Positions 12,512 to 24,035 of a stretch of DNA of 64,000 nt are shown piece after piece (position 1 is the stretch's first letter; every line of letters begins with the position of its first letter). The DNA is from Mactromeris polynyma. Its lineage: Eukaryota; Mollusca; Bivalvia; Venerida; Mactridae. Below the pieces are notes generated by a model. That model made no database searches and was not told where the DNA came from. It worked only from the letters and a program-made list of their open reading frames with translations. The position numbers and the translations under genes are program-made. The stretch is taken from positions 5,185,748 through 5,249,747 of the forward strand of contig JASFXZ010000035.1 of NCBI GenBank assembly GCA_032209605.1, written 5' to 3'.

Positions 12512-13446
12512 CTGTAAAAATGATAAAAATATGGGCTAAATGTAGAAGAAATGTAGCCTAAAATTATGAACAAGAGTTGAATTACAAGTACATGTAGTTT
12601 ATTCTGAATGTTTCAATTTCAACCACTATAAATTTTGATCACCAAAAACAATTTTTTAATATTTCATTATTGACTAATAATTATTTGAGATAACCACGCC
12701 AAAGATTCATGAACTACACCAAACAATGTCATGGAAAAAAAGACAATTTAGTAATTATTTAAAGATTTATTCTTTATACAACGATGGTTTAATAGTGTTA
12801 TGACAATAATAATATGTAAGTATAAATAAGTATTAATAAGAAATGTGTACTAAAGGTGTTTGACACATGCCTTCCTTACAAACAGAAATCAAATGTACCG
12901 TCACAGGCGATAATCAAAACATATAACAAGCTTTAATCAGTATCCTGTTTTTCTTTTAATGTAATAGCGTATTTTGCACCTTTCTCAACTGTCTGTGCCA
13001 ATACTAGAAAAGCAGATCCAGATCAGTTACCTAGCTCTTAAGTACAAAGATATTATTTGCATGAATTAATATTTTAGGAGAATAAACCACGCATGGGCCC
13101 AATTTTAAAGCTCTTCAAATATAAATCTATTGCCGAATATCCTGTATAGCTTACAATGGATATTGAGCACACATACAACTTGAACTGAAAAATATGCCAG
13201 ACCGCCTCATGTGACGTCACTTAACCACTTTACTGCATTTTTTATGTCATTTTACTTGTGTTATTAAGTATGGTTTTGTCAAAACGAGGCTTGTATAGTT
13301 ACAATAAATGCCTTATATGATGTGAATATGTGGCATGTGAAACAAATGCTTAAGTTCATCTAAATCAATTAAACAGATTTTAATAAACAATTATGATATT
13401 GTAAGTTGTTCTATAATTCTGATGTTGTAATAATTAATAGATTTAC

Positions 13447-13662
13447 CTTGACTTTCGATCGATTTGTGGAGGACAGGGAAGCATCTCCCTTGAACACGTT
13501 CACCACTACATCAGTAACACTGATGAAGTCTCCTGTGTTGATGTCTGCATCCGCAGCTTCCCTCCACAATGTCACCTTGGCTTTTACCGAGTTTCCTTCC
13601 AAGGTCACCACCTTGATTTCTATGTCTTCGCCCCTCACTTTTACAGTTCGCTTGGCCTCCTT
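13447..13662 (-). CDS. RPA-like gene, exon 2 (OB fold)
   Basis: 216 nt, 72 codons, phase 0 to 0, acceptor TTATCTAG and donor GTAAAT. Encodes KEAKRTVKVRGEDIEIKVV, then VKAKVTLWREAADADI and DFISVTDVVVNVFKGD. The alternation of strand-forming blocks with VTLW and a basic NRSKVK end is typical of an RPA-type OB fold. Confidence 0.7.
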
Positions 13663-14280
13663 CTAGATAATCACAACATGTGTATATCATTCATTAGCAT
13701 AATATAATAAATACGTGTCAAATGTATTAGGATATATGTCTCTGAAATACATAACTTATACATATATGCACAGTAAATGATAAAGTGTTTAAAGTTTTGG
13801 TCCTAAGAATTATGGAAGTAGGCCATGTACATGAACAAGATACATAATATTGGTTTTAAAAGATGTGAATCGCTTTAAGGATTATAATTATCGTAATTTT
13901 ACAAATTAGCAATTTGTATTCGATTTTTGAATTATTTACAGAATGCGATTTACAACCTTTAAGTAAAGAAGAAACGTTATCAAGTGATGTGTCTATTGCG
14001 TTTTATATCTTTGAAAAAAAAATGCAGTATTTTGTTAACATTAGTTCTCAATTTAATAAATATTAAATAGTAACATAGTTGGTATGCACATAACATTTAT
14101 TGATTACATTGCTACTGTGGAATAATACCGAATTGCATACACTTGTTAATTGATTAAAAGAAATAAGTTACAAATCCTCCAAGTACAAAAATGAAAAGAG
14201 GAATATGATCTCAATATTTTCTATAGTATATTAATGACAAGCACTACTCAGAACAAAACAGATGAGTTTGTATCAAGTAC

Positions 14281-14705
14281 CTGAACAAGACGTCCACATA
14301 CGGACACCCGCATCTTTGCTGGAGACTTCAGGGCGGCTTGAAGTGGTACCACATCAGCTGGCGGAGGATGTATAATTGCCTGGCCTTGTGTTAGATGGTC
14401 GTCTGGGATGACCATCTTTGCAGTGACAAACACCTTGGTGTTCTTCGTCACCACAATGTGACGGGAGTCATCTGTCTTGTGACTAATGACGTTCCCGACA
14501 TGAGCTTGCAGAACTTGTTTTCATCATATATCTTGCATAAAATGCATGTTGTTCCATCGCTAATGGCAGCACTCATGCATTTGCTGTCGCTACCGTCCTG
14601 GCCCCGGTACTTGCTGGCCTCGTCGGACGCAACGACCACCACCCTCAGTGGCTTGCTGTAAGGACCAGAGTCCCTTTTGTCAAAGAGGTCATTGATGGCG
14701 GACAT
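14281..14705 (-). CDS. RPA-like gene, first coding exon (contains frameshift)
   Basis: Acceptor TTTGTTCCAG directly precedes ATGTCCGCC. Reading continues through SKCMSAAISDGTTCILC to IYDENK, then must shift by one base to continue as VISHKTDDSRHIVVTKNTK and on to MRVSVCGRLVQ, ending at GTACTT. Without the shift the frame stops after PVTLW. Both halves are clearly coding and belong together. Confidence 0.65.
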
Positions 14706-15973
14706 CTGGAACAAAGAAATATTTATTTCACGTGTGTTATATGATTAATTTTTTGACAGCATAACAGGTTTAACATGGATAGTCAATAAACTGAAGACGT
14801 AAGTGGCTATGACACATGTGGAATAGTTAGTCATTTATACAACATGGACCTCTAGAAGCAAAGATACAGTATAAGCTTTTAAGCTTTTTTTCTCAATTCT
14901 GTAGGCAATAATTTGTAAATATATTTGTTTTTCTTTTTTTTCAATGACTCCTCTATTCATGTATATATCACCAAAAAGCTAATGTACAAACTATGTACAA
15001 TTTGATTGTAATATCATGAGAATATTATGAAATAACTATTGCTTTTTTTAGCTACAAGTATTACTACTTCAAATTCCAGTTGTATTAACTTTTTCTTCTT
15101 TAAAACTTAGTTACATGGAGTACAATTGGATTAATAAAGAACATTGATTGGCTAACCGGTAATTTATGCGTATAGTCCAAACCCCGGTTCCACTCCACTA
15201 AATGGTTTTAATAAATTTTGTACAATGCCATAAATAATTTTATGTTGGCATAAAATTCCATTTATCTTATTCTAGTTTCATGATAATAGTAAAGTACAGA
15301 TCAAAAGCAACATTTACAGGGTAACATTAAAATACTGATAAAATCCTTTGCAATGTGCACAAATGTCAGTTCACTTTCAGTTGCATTATCAATGTTTGTT
15401 TGTTTACATAACCTGATATGTAGGTCACGAACGTTTTCTAAAAAATAATTTAGGTCACGGTTCGACACGGGATTGTTCACTAGCTACGGACGAATTTACA
15501 CAGTAATTCAATCAAACACAATCAATATATTAACGCAGAACATTCATATAAAGATTCAGTTATGGTAAGCGTTTTATCCCGCTATAATTTTACGGAAAAT
15601 CGTAAACACGAAAATGGGACATAAACAGATAAATAATACACCGCATATCAGTATTCTCGCGGTACTTATCGAATAATGAATAATGAATAAATAATAGTTA
15701 TTTGAAAATCAATTACCAACACAAGCATCAATTCCAATCCTATCCCAATTCTTAACAGCATTAAATTAATGAAAAATTGTTTAAAGTGTGTTACACAAGT
15801 AAACAAATGTACATGGGGTCACCGCCATATTTACAGGATGACGTCATACCGCGAGAATAGTGATGATGACTATACTACACAATAAGCATATGCATACACA
15901 TCGAATGAAAATAATACAACATAGAACTAAGCAAACCTATAAGCATTTAAATGATATCGTAAAAAATACTCAC
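14706..15973. other. Probable intron of the RPA-like gene
   Basis: AT-rich, no open exon seen. It contains an inverted pair TATTCTCGCGGTA (about 15651-15663) and TACCGCGAGAATA (about 15848-15860), and a CRE-like TGACGTCA at about 15839. Confidence 0.35.
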
Positions 15974-16090
15974 AATGACCTGAAGGCCAGGATATACGGC
16001 GAGTTGACAAACGTAGAATTTCGCGACTTGAACAATGGCGTAAAATCCGGGAATCTCCACGCGCTGCGCAGTAATATATTCGATGTTTTG
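15974..16090 (-). other. Candidate noncoding first exon / promoter side of the RPA-like gene
   Basis: On the minus strand this patch has more CpG than its surroundings and ends in a consensus GTGAGT donor at 15973. Spliced to the acceptor at 14705 it would place ATGTCCGCC directly after the junction, making this a 5' UTR exon. The upstream end is not defined by sequence. Confidence 0.35.
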
Positions 16091-16099
16091 AATTTGTAG

Positions 16100-17027
16100 A
16101 TATATCTGTTTACACACGTCCTTTAAACAAAAGCATACACACGCATTTTCTTTTTGTTTTGGTAACACGCATATAAAGTTTTCAGAAGGGAATCTTTTAT
16201 TTAGTACAGTTTTTCTTCTGGCGACCAGATCTATTTAATTCCTGTTAGGTAAATTGGTTTGTAGAGATTGTAACCACTCAAGCGGAACGGCGGTTTGCGC
16301 ATGGATACTTTATCATATTTAGCCTGTTTCATCGAGCAGAATTTATCAAAATATGCTAAATTTATGAATTTTTACTATATTTTATCATATTAATTGGAAT
16401 TTTGGAAGGATATTCAGTTTGCCATGTGTATTTAAGTGTTGAAAACTGCACTATTTTCTTCAATGCAGAAAGCTGTATTGCTGTAATTTGGTTTGTAGAT
16501 TTGAATCAGTTGTGCATACTAAGGACACTGCCCCTTGGGGTGCACCGTCCAAAAATGGTTCAATCATTTGGTGAGAAAATGATGTCAACGAAAGTTCATT
16601 CACTTAACAATTTTGAACCTTCAGGCACTAAATTCAGGAACTTTATTTTTCAACCTATGTTAACAGTTACATTTCCAATACCTTAAGCAACCAACAATTG
16701 ACAATATTTCAAAGAGCCAGGCCTTTTTTCATCATCGTGGGAATGTTTCCAACACACCATCACATAGTTGACGGTTACCAACATTTTAATGTGCGAGTAT
16801 CAGAAAAAAATGTATAAACATTTAAACAGATGGGTTAAGAGTCTATCGAAGACTGTTCATACTGTAAAACATATATACATAATGTGATAAGAATTTCATT
16901 ATAAAGAAAACTTTACCACTTATCATAGAAAACATTAATTATTATTGTTTGTATTACATAACAGTATCAAGAACCTTTTATCTACTATTGGTTATACCTA
17001 ATACCTCTGTAAGACATTCTGTTACAT
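16100..17027. other. Intergenic flank, no supported gene
   Basis: Short unsupported ORFs only; this is pre-insertion host DNA left of the foldback element. Confidence 0.4.
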
Positions 17028-17038
17028 TGTGTTCCGCA
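17028..17038. repeat. Left target-site duplication of the foldback element
   Basis: TGTGTTCCGCA immediately precedes the GGGTCGTC terminus. The same 11 bp immediately follows the right terminus at 31791-31801. Confidence 0.9.
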
Positions 17039-19835
17039 GGGTCGTCAAGTTGGTTACTTATTCCCTATTCCCTATTCGTTACTTATTCCCTATTCCCTAT
17101 TCGTTACCTATTCGTTACTTATTCCCTATTCCCTATTCGTTACCTGTTCGTTACTTATTCCCTATTCCCTATTCGTTACCTATTCGTTACCTATTCGCTT
17201 TTTCGACATTGCATCTTTTAAATAATTTCTTTTCATGTCCCTGGTGTTAGCTCGAGGTTTGTAGAGTTGAAAAAACCTTGTTAGCGCACATGTACCAGTT
17301 TCTGCGGTCGACCGATACCCTGTTACCTATTCGTTATCTATTCGTTCCCTATTCGTTCCCTATTCGCTTTTTCTACATTGACCCTTTTGAATGATTTCTT
17401 TTCAGGTCTCTGGTGTTAGTTCGAGGTTTGTTGATATGAAAAAACCGTATTAGCGCATATGTACCAATTCTGCGCTCGACTGATACCCTGTTACCTATTC
17501 GTTACATATTCGTTCCCTATTCGTTCCCTATTCGCTTTTTCTACATTGACCCTTTTGAATGATTTCTTTTCATGTTCCTGGTGTTAGCTCGAGGTTTGTA
17601 GAGTTGAAAAAACCTTGTTAGCGCATATGTACCAGTTTCTGCGCTTGACTGATACCCTGTTACCTATTCGTTCCCTAATCGCCTTTTCTACATTGCATCT
17701 TTTAAATTATTTATTTTCATGTCCCTTGTGTTAGCTCGAGGTGTATAGAGTTGAAAAAACCTTGTTAGCGCATATGTACCAGTTTCTGTGTTCGGCTGAT
17801 ACCCTGTTACCTATTCGTTACCTATTCGTTACCTATTCGTTCCCTATTCGCCTTTTCTACATTGCATCTTTTAAATTATTTATGTTCATGTCCCTGGTGT
17901 TAGCACGAGGTTTGTAGAGTTGAAAAAAAACCTTGTTAGCGCACATGTACCAGTTTCTGCGGTCGACTGATACCCTGTTACCTATTCGTTACCTATTCGT
18001 TCCCTATTCGTTCCCTGTTCGCTTTTTCTACATTGACCCTTTTGAATGATTTCTTTTCAGGTCTCTGGTGTTAGTTCGAGGTGTGTAGAGTTGAAAAAAC
18101 CTTGTTAGCGCATATGTACCAGTTTCTGCGGTCGACTGATACCCTGTTACCTATTCGTTACCTATTCGTTCCCTATTCGCCTTTTCTACATTGCATCTTT
18201 TAAATAATTTCTGTTCATGTCCCTGGTGTTAGCTCGAGGTTTGTAGAGTTGAAAAAACCTTGTTAGCGCACATGTACCAGTTTCTGCGGTCGACTGATAC
18301 CCTGTTACCTATTCGTTACCTATTCGTTCCCTATTCGTTCCCTATTCGCTTTTTCTACATTGACCCTTTTGAATGATTTCTTTTCAGGTCTCTGGTGTTA
18401 GTTCGAGGTTTGTAGAGTTGAAAAAACCTTGTTAGTGCAAATGTACCAATTCTACGCTTGACTGATACCCTGTTACCTATTCGTTACTTATTCGTTCCCT
18501 ATTCGCATTTTCTACATGGACCCTTTTGAATGATTTCTTTTCAGGTCTCTGGTGTTAGTTCGAGATTTGTAGAGTTGAAAAAACCTTGTTAGCGCATATG
18601 TACAAGTTTTTTCGCTTGACTGATACCCTGTTACCTATTCGTTACTTATTCGTTCCCTATTCGCTTTTTCTACATGGACCCTTTTGAATGATTTCTTTTC
18701 AGGTCTCTGGTGTTAGTTCGAGGTTTGTAGAGTTGAAAAAAACTTGTTAGTGCATATGTACCAATTCTGCGCTCGACTGATACCCTGTTACCTATTCGTT
18801 CCCTATTCGTTCCCTATTCGCTTTTTCTACATTGACCCTTTTAAATGATTTCTTTTCATGTCCCTGGTGTTAGCTCGAGGTTTTTGTAGAGTTGAAAAAA
18901 AACGTTGTTAGCGCATATGTACCAATTCTGCGCTCGACTGATACCCTGTTACCTATTCCTTACATATTCGTTACATATTCGTTCCCTATTCGCTTTTTCT
19001 ACATTGACCCTTTTGAATGATTTCTTTTCATGTCCCTGGTGTTAGCTCGAGGTTTGTAGAGTTGAAAAATCCTTGTTAGCGCATATGTACCAGTTTCTGC
19101 GCTTGACTGATACCCTGTTACCTATTCGTTCTCTATTCGCCTTTTCTACATTGCATCTTTTAAATTATTTATGTTCATGTCCCTGGTGTTAGCTCGAGGT
19201 TTGTAGAGTTGAAAAAACCTTGTTAGCGCATATGTACCAGTTTCTGCGGTCGACTGATACCCTGTTACCTATTCGTTCCCTATTCGTTCCCTATTCGTTC
19301 CCTATTCGTTCCCTGTTCGCTTTTTCTACATTGACCCTTTTGAATGATTTCTTTTCAGGTCTCTGGTGTTAGTTCGAGGTTTGTAGAGTTGAAAAAACCT
19401 TGTAAGCGCATATGTACCAGTTTCTGCGTTTGACTGATACCCTGTTACCTATTCGTTACTTATTCGTTCCCTATTCGCCTTTTCTACATTGCATCTTTTA
19501 AATAATTTCTTTTCATGTCCCTGGTGTTAGCTCGAGGTTTGTCGAGTTGAAAAAACCTTGTTAGCGCACATGTACCAGTTTCTGCGGTCGACTGATACCC
19601 TGTTACCTATTCGTTACCTATTCGTTCCCTATTCGTTCCCTATTCGCTTTTTCTACATTGACCCTTTTGAATGATTTCTTTTCAGGTCTCTGGTGTTAGT
19701 TCTAGGTTTGTAGAGTTGAAAAAACCTTGTTAGTGCATATGTACCAATTCTGCGCTCGACTGATACCCTGTTACCTATTCATTACCTATTCGTTCCCTAT
19801 TCGTTCCCTATTCGCTTTTTCTTCATTGACCCTTT
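17039..19835 (+). repeat. Left-arm minisatellite array (about 16 units of ~165 bp)
   Basis: Each unit contains CATTGACCCTTTTGAATG or CATTGCATCTTTTAAAT, GGTGTTAGTTCGAGG, TTGAAAAAACCTTG, GCGCATATGTACC, CTGATACCCTGTTACC, then a variable number of 10-bp CCTATTCGTT steps. At least two sub-families of unit alternate. The outermost 150 bp is a denser mix of TTCCCTATTC and GTTACTTATTC steps, and gives rise to artefactual YSLFPIRYLF ORFs. Confidence 0.9.
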
Positions 19836-19859
19836 GAATTATTTCATTTCTACTATTTT

Positions 19860-20737
19860 CTTGTCTCTGGTGTTAGTTATGAGTTCGAAGAGGTGAAATT
19901 ACCCTGTCGTTTGTATTTCATTTGTCAAAATGCATCATATTCTTTAAAAGGAGCAAACGGGTCTTTTTTAACGGAGATACTGCCACTTCAATTATGTTTA
20001 TATTTCATTTTTATCAATTACCCTTATCAATTCATTTCATGATTCGTAATACGATTCCAACAGAGACATATGTCTCTGATTCCAAGTACTGTTCTGTTAA
20101 TCAATTAAGACTTTTCTACACATGTTTTGTTTTTCCTTGTTATTGTGACGAATATGTTTGGGACGAATATATATGATAAAGTACAAAGTCATTAGTTTCA
20201 GTCCCCTTCATTATACATGTATATGAACCTTTTAACCAGTTATAAAAACGGAGAAACGGAGAAATGAGAACAACGGAAAAAAAGTAGAGTAACAAATTGA
20301 TCATTAATTGCTTCACTTGAACTTTTGTTTACAAAAAAACATGATGGTTTTCATGAACTAAAAGAATGTAGCTTCAATTGAGGCAACCGAGGCAGCTGCC
20401 TCGGCAATGCTCTGTAAAAATAAAGCAAAAAAAAGGGAAAAAGGGAAACAAACGAGAAAAAAAGAAAGACAAATACTTCATTCTTATATTTTCTAAAAGT
20501 TCCACCTCGTGAAACAGGCTTTTGCTAGTTTTATGCGTCCTCATCGTGAAAAGCTATACACATATTATGCTTAACTAATTTGCTTTTCACAATTATTGGT
20601 TATAAATCCCTTTTGTTTGGGTATTTTTTTATTCAAGCTCGTCTTTAAATAATTACAGGGTCAAGACTCTTGACTCAGTATTACTTGACAGAAATATTCT
20701 TTATATCCGACAAGCAGTCAGGAAAGTTAGCAAAGGA
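19860..20737. repeat. Left arm, inner unique segment
   Basis: Inverted copy of about 26389-26990. Shared blocks include GAGGCAGCTGCCTCGG and the CAGTCAGGAAAGTTAGCA region near the inner end. A stretch of about 270 bp (about 19949-20222) is present only here, between TTCTTTAAAA and TGAACCTTTTAACC. Confidence 0.8.
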
Positions 20738-20742
20738 CCAGG

Positions 20743-21049
20743 TACTATAAGGGGTGTTTTTGGCCCCAAATCAGATGTTTATGAAACTATTGTCAAATGA
20801 AAGACATAAACTCACATTGTTACAAGTCAGTGTAACAATAAAACATTTTGCTCTCAATATATATGCTTAATTTTATGTAAAACACTGATTTTTGCATTAT
20901 TTAGTAATAAGAAGAAATGGTTGCTATGGCAACAAAAAAGAAAGAAAATGAAATAAAAAAGTTCAAATCATACACAGTGAGTTTATGTCTTTCATTTGAC
21001 AATAGTTTCATAAACATCTGATTTGGGGCCAAAAACACCCCTTTTAGTA
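20743..21049. mobile_element. 307-bp MITE inserted in the left arm
   Basis: 73-bp terminal inverted repeats (20743-20815 and 20977-21049) with one mismatch, starting TACTATAAGGGGTG. It is flanked by CCAGG (20738-20742) and CCTGG (21050-21054). The right arm has the empty site, a single CCTGG at the equivalent position (CCAGG when read inward), so a 5-bp duplication is directly supported. The internal ~160 bp is noncoding. Confidence 0.9.
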
Positions 21050-21640
21050 CCTGGGCCCGTATTCAATATACATCTTAAGTTGAAAATTTATCTTAAATCC
21101 TAAGATTTCCATTAAATTTAAGATTTTTCTTGCATTTCTTCCTTAGATTTCAAGAAAAATCTTAAGTGGTATTCACAAAGCATATTATCTCAAGATATTG
21201 TTTATTTTTCTCCTTAACTGTAAGGTACCTCTTAGCAGTCTTAACTTTTATCTTAAATATAAGGAAAATGCTAGTATTTTCGATATCTACAATCTGCTGC
21301 TTGTATTTTGTTTAAAAGAAGTTCCAGCATATACAATGACTGTTATTTTATCGTTCTACGTATATTTCCATTGATGCCCTAGTATAACATTTGTCAGGGG
21401 CGACTATTCTTGCTCGATCTACCTGATAAACGCTTGTCAGTATTTACGAAGCGGGGTTGGAAGATTGATTTTGTGACTAAAATGCTTATTTCATTGTAAT
21501 AAATTAAATATTTCTCAATGAATGTGATTGAAATGGTATGACATACATGTTTTGATCGGAATAGACTTTCACTGTTTGGAGACGATCATTCAACAACGAC
21601 CAATGGATATCATATTTCCACGAAATTGTCTGGCATTACT

Positions 21641-21657
21641 GGGGGGGGGGGGGGGGG
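21641..21657 (+). repeat. Poly-G tract (17 G)
   Basis: Uninterrupted run of 17 guanines; could form a quadruplex or mark an assembly weak point. Confidence 0.9.
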
Positions 21658-22039
21658 AATACATTAATAAGTATATATTGTTATCTTATAAAGATATTGC
21701 TAAGCCTAATTTTAAACTGTTACGACATGAAATTGATGACTTTATATATCAAGACAGATTAATTATGAACTCTTATAAACCATTAGAATTACTGTGGTTA
21801 TGACTGTAAGCAGCATTTCACATTTCTTTAACAATAGTCTGCATCATTAACATCACCAGCTGAATGACATCCTCAATGATATTTGACTTACAATTAAGTA
21901 TTAAATCCTCAATAAATTAGATCTTCAAGATCGTGAAAATTCAAGAAAATAATAAACTATCTAAGCAAGTTTTCATCCTTCTGAGCATAGAATACCACTC
22001 AATATACTGTTTCTTAAGCTGTGTAGTGGAGTGTGACGA

Positions 22040-22280
22040 AAGGTAGAGCACCTTGCGAGAGTTGGGGTGGGGTCGAACCCAACACTGGGTGCACATCCAC
22101 CTGCATTTATATGAAGGTAGCAAAAGTGTAGTGACGTAAGTGGGAGGAGAGCATCGGTGTGGGATGATACAGCCAACTGGTTACTACTGTTTGTAGAGCG
22201 TCATGCAGGGGTAGAGGGGGGTGGCGTGAGTTCGAACACCTCATCAAGCGCCACACCACTAAAGTACTTTCATATTTCAG
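22040..22280 (+). repeat. tRNA-derived SINE-like sequences
   Basis: Two adjacent tRNA-like heads: GGTAGAGCACCTTGCGAG with GGGGTCGAACCC (about 22051-22081), and ATACAGCCAACTGG with GAGTTCGAACACC (about 22166-22242). They carry box A and box B-like promoters but no complete cloverleaf. Confidence 0.45.
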
Positions 22281-22659
22281 TTCGAACCTCTTATGACCAG
22301 CCCCTGTTTATTCGCATCTTAGTCATCAGACATGAAATAGCAAACCTCCTCTTTAATAAATAGGCTTTTAGTGGGTAGACATATCCGCCGACATATCTAA
22401 CTGAATACTGTTCAGTGTTCTGTTACATTGTACCAGTACTTTTAAGCAGCTAATCACCGAAGTTTGCTCGTCTTCCTCTGAGAAGTTTGTTTGCCTACTG
22501 ACAACAGATGGATAGGCGGTTATATTTTTGTTTCTCAACAGACGACTGAGAGACGACGTGAGATACGTCTAGTTTGACATCCCCAAGAAGAGCGTGTACT
22601 GATTTACTGTGCGCACGAACATTCTTATTCGTAAGATCGCAGTCATACATATATACGGA

Positions 22660-22765
22660 CACATTTTGATAAAACGATCGTAAGTATTTTCGTAAGAAAA
22701 TTCTTACGAACATTTCGTATCGTACGAACGCTCGTTCGTACGAATATTGATAAAACGGGTCCAAC
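22660..22765. repeat. Palindromic CGTACGAA-rich block with an AACGGGTCC terminus
   Basis: Dense CGTAAG, CGTACGAA and TTCGTACGAA motifs, ending TATTGATAAAACGGGTCC. Read inward, this end resembles the termini of the elements at 21055 and 47074. Only one end was found. Confidence 0.4.
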
Positions 22766-23879
22766 TCAAGACCAAAATTGAATGTTGATATGCGTGTCAC
22801 AGGCACACTCATGTCCAACTTTCTGGCTCATCGCAAGATTCACCAGATCTGATCGATATTGGCTCCATGCTATAACCGATTATATATACGCCACTTTAAC
22901 GTCTCATAATCATTATCATTCGCGACTTAATTAGCCAGCATGATGAAATTGCCAAGGGCTGTAGCATTTATCTTGATGTATCAGTATGTATGTAGTTGTG
23001 TATATTTGCTTTCGAATATTACATGTATCATAATATATTTGCAAACAAAACTGTATCTGTTTTCTTCAGTATACGTTTTAATCAATAATATATATTGACA
23101 TTTTAGTACTCAGTTCATGTAATAACGCACGATATGGGATCTTTATATTTTCATTGACTGACTTTTAGGATACAAGAAATTAACAACACGATATTATGAC
23201 TGATAAATAAAAGTATTTGGAAGTAATGACAAGTTATCTTTACACCTTTGATGTAAGTCAATTACTTAACACAAATGTGTGAAAATACACATGGATGACA
23301 AACAGTTGGTTGAAATGTATCACATTTCACACCTTGTATTGAGACATAATTTTTCAATAGAAAAATAATGAAATTGGTAAATGTAAATAAAATATTATTT
23401 TATGTTATATTGGAATGTTAAGTACTAATACTACAATTCACATACTATTATACATATCTTTCACATAAAATATAATTAAGAAGTTTAAGTTAAAATCATG
23501 AAGAATAGGAATTGTAATACATTTTTTTCACAAATAAATTACCATACATTAAAGTGCTATCGTCATGTTGGGGGAAAACAAAATTAGTCTTTAAGCAAAC
23601 AACATTATATGAACAGAACAGAACAGACATTTTATTAATACTTGTACAATGTAAATCGTCCACAACACATACATGTTTTTATACATTTTGTCAACGTGAA
23701 AGTTACTTACTAAGTGTTATTGAACAACAATAAAAATACATCGGAATAAGTCATATATTACACAATTTAGTTTGAAATAAATCGTCGGAGGTTGAACTAA
23801 GCATTTATCTTTCAACAGTTAATAAAGTATTCAGTATTATATGAGATGTTAATCCAATTATGACAACGAAGATGTTCAA

Positions 23880-24035
23880 TTGCCTCAGGCCCGGATACAG
23901 AAATTCCCGACTGGGGGGGCCAAACATGATGAAAATGCCCTGAACTTGAGTGCACAGCACCGAGTGGGGGTAGGTTCGGGAGGGGTTTATTCCCCTCCTT
24001 TAAGGGGGTCCGGGGGATCTCCCCGTAACATTTTT
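23880..24035. repeat. Dispersed G-rich bivalve-type repeat fragment
   Basis: Contains CTCCTTTAAGGGGGTCCGGG and GGTTTATTCCCCTCC. Similar short pieces occur at about 24181, 25690 and 58378. No coding content. Confidence 0.4.

Larger units (their letters stand above)
12278..14705 (-). pseudogene. RPA-like OB-fold (single-stranded DNA-binding) protein gene, one frameshift
   Basis: Three exons (14281-14705, 13447-13662, 12278-12511) join perfectly in phase 0. The product looks like two or three consecutive OB folds of the replication protein A type: LRVVVVASDEASKYR with ISDGTTCILCKIYD, then IVVTKNTKVFVTAKMV, then EIKVVTLEGNSVKAKVTLW with FISVTDVVVNVF. Such proteins bind single-stranded DNA; multi-copy RPA-like families occur in invertebrates and in some mobile elements. 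The start ATG lies immediately after the acceptor at 14705 and may be the true start, with a noncoding first exon near 16 kb. In exon 1 the frame breaks near 14515-14530: a single missing base restores IYDENK to VLQAHVGNV. This may be a real lesion or an assembly error; everything else is intact. Confidence 0.6.

Noticed and set aside
15860..16099. 79-codon plus-strand ORF
   Set aside because: Overlaps the better supported minus-strand donor at 15973; no recognisable motif.
16949..17250. ORFs encoding YSLFPIRYLF repeats (also 31579-31896 on the other strand)
   Set aside because: They are translations of the CCTATTCGTTA minisatellite in the foldback arms, identical on opposite strands; not proteins.
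17300..19830. Regularly spaced repeats resembling a CRISPR array
   Set aside because: The whole ~165-bp unit is repeated, with no unique spacers, no cas genes and a eukaryotic context.
21528..21803. 91-codon plus-strand ORF in the foldback centre
   Set aside because: It passes through the 17-G tract (giving GGGGG) and has no recognisable domain or codon signal.
22495..22818. 107-codon minus-strand ORF
   Set aside because: Runs through the CGTACGAA palindrome block; composition reflects the repeat.
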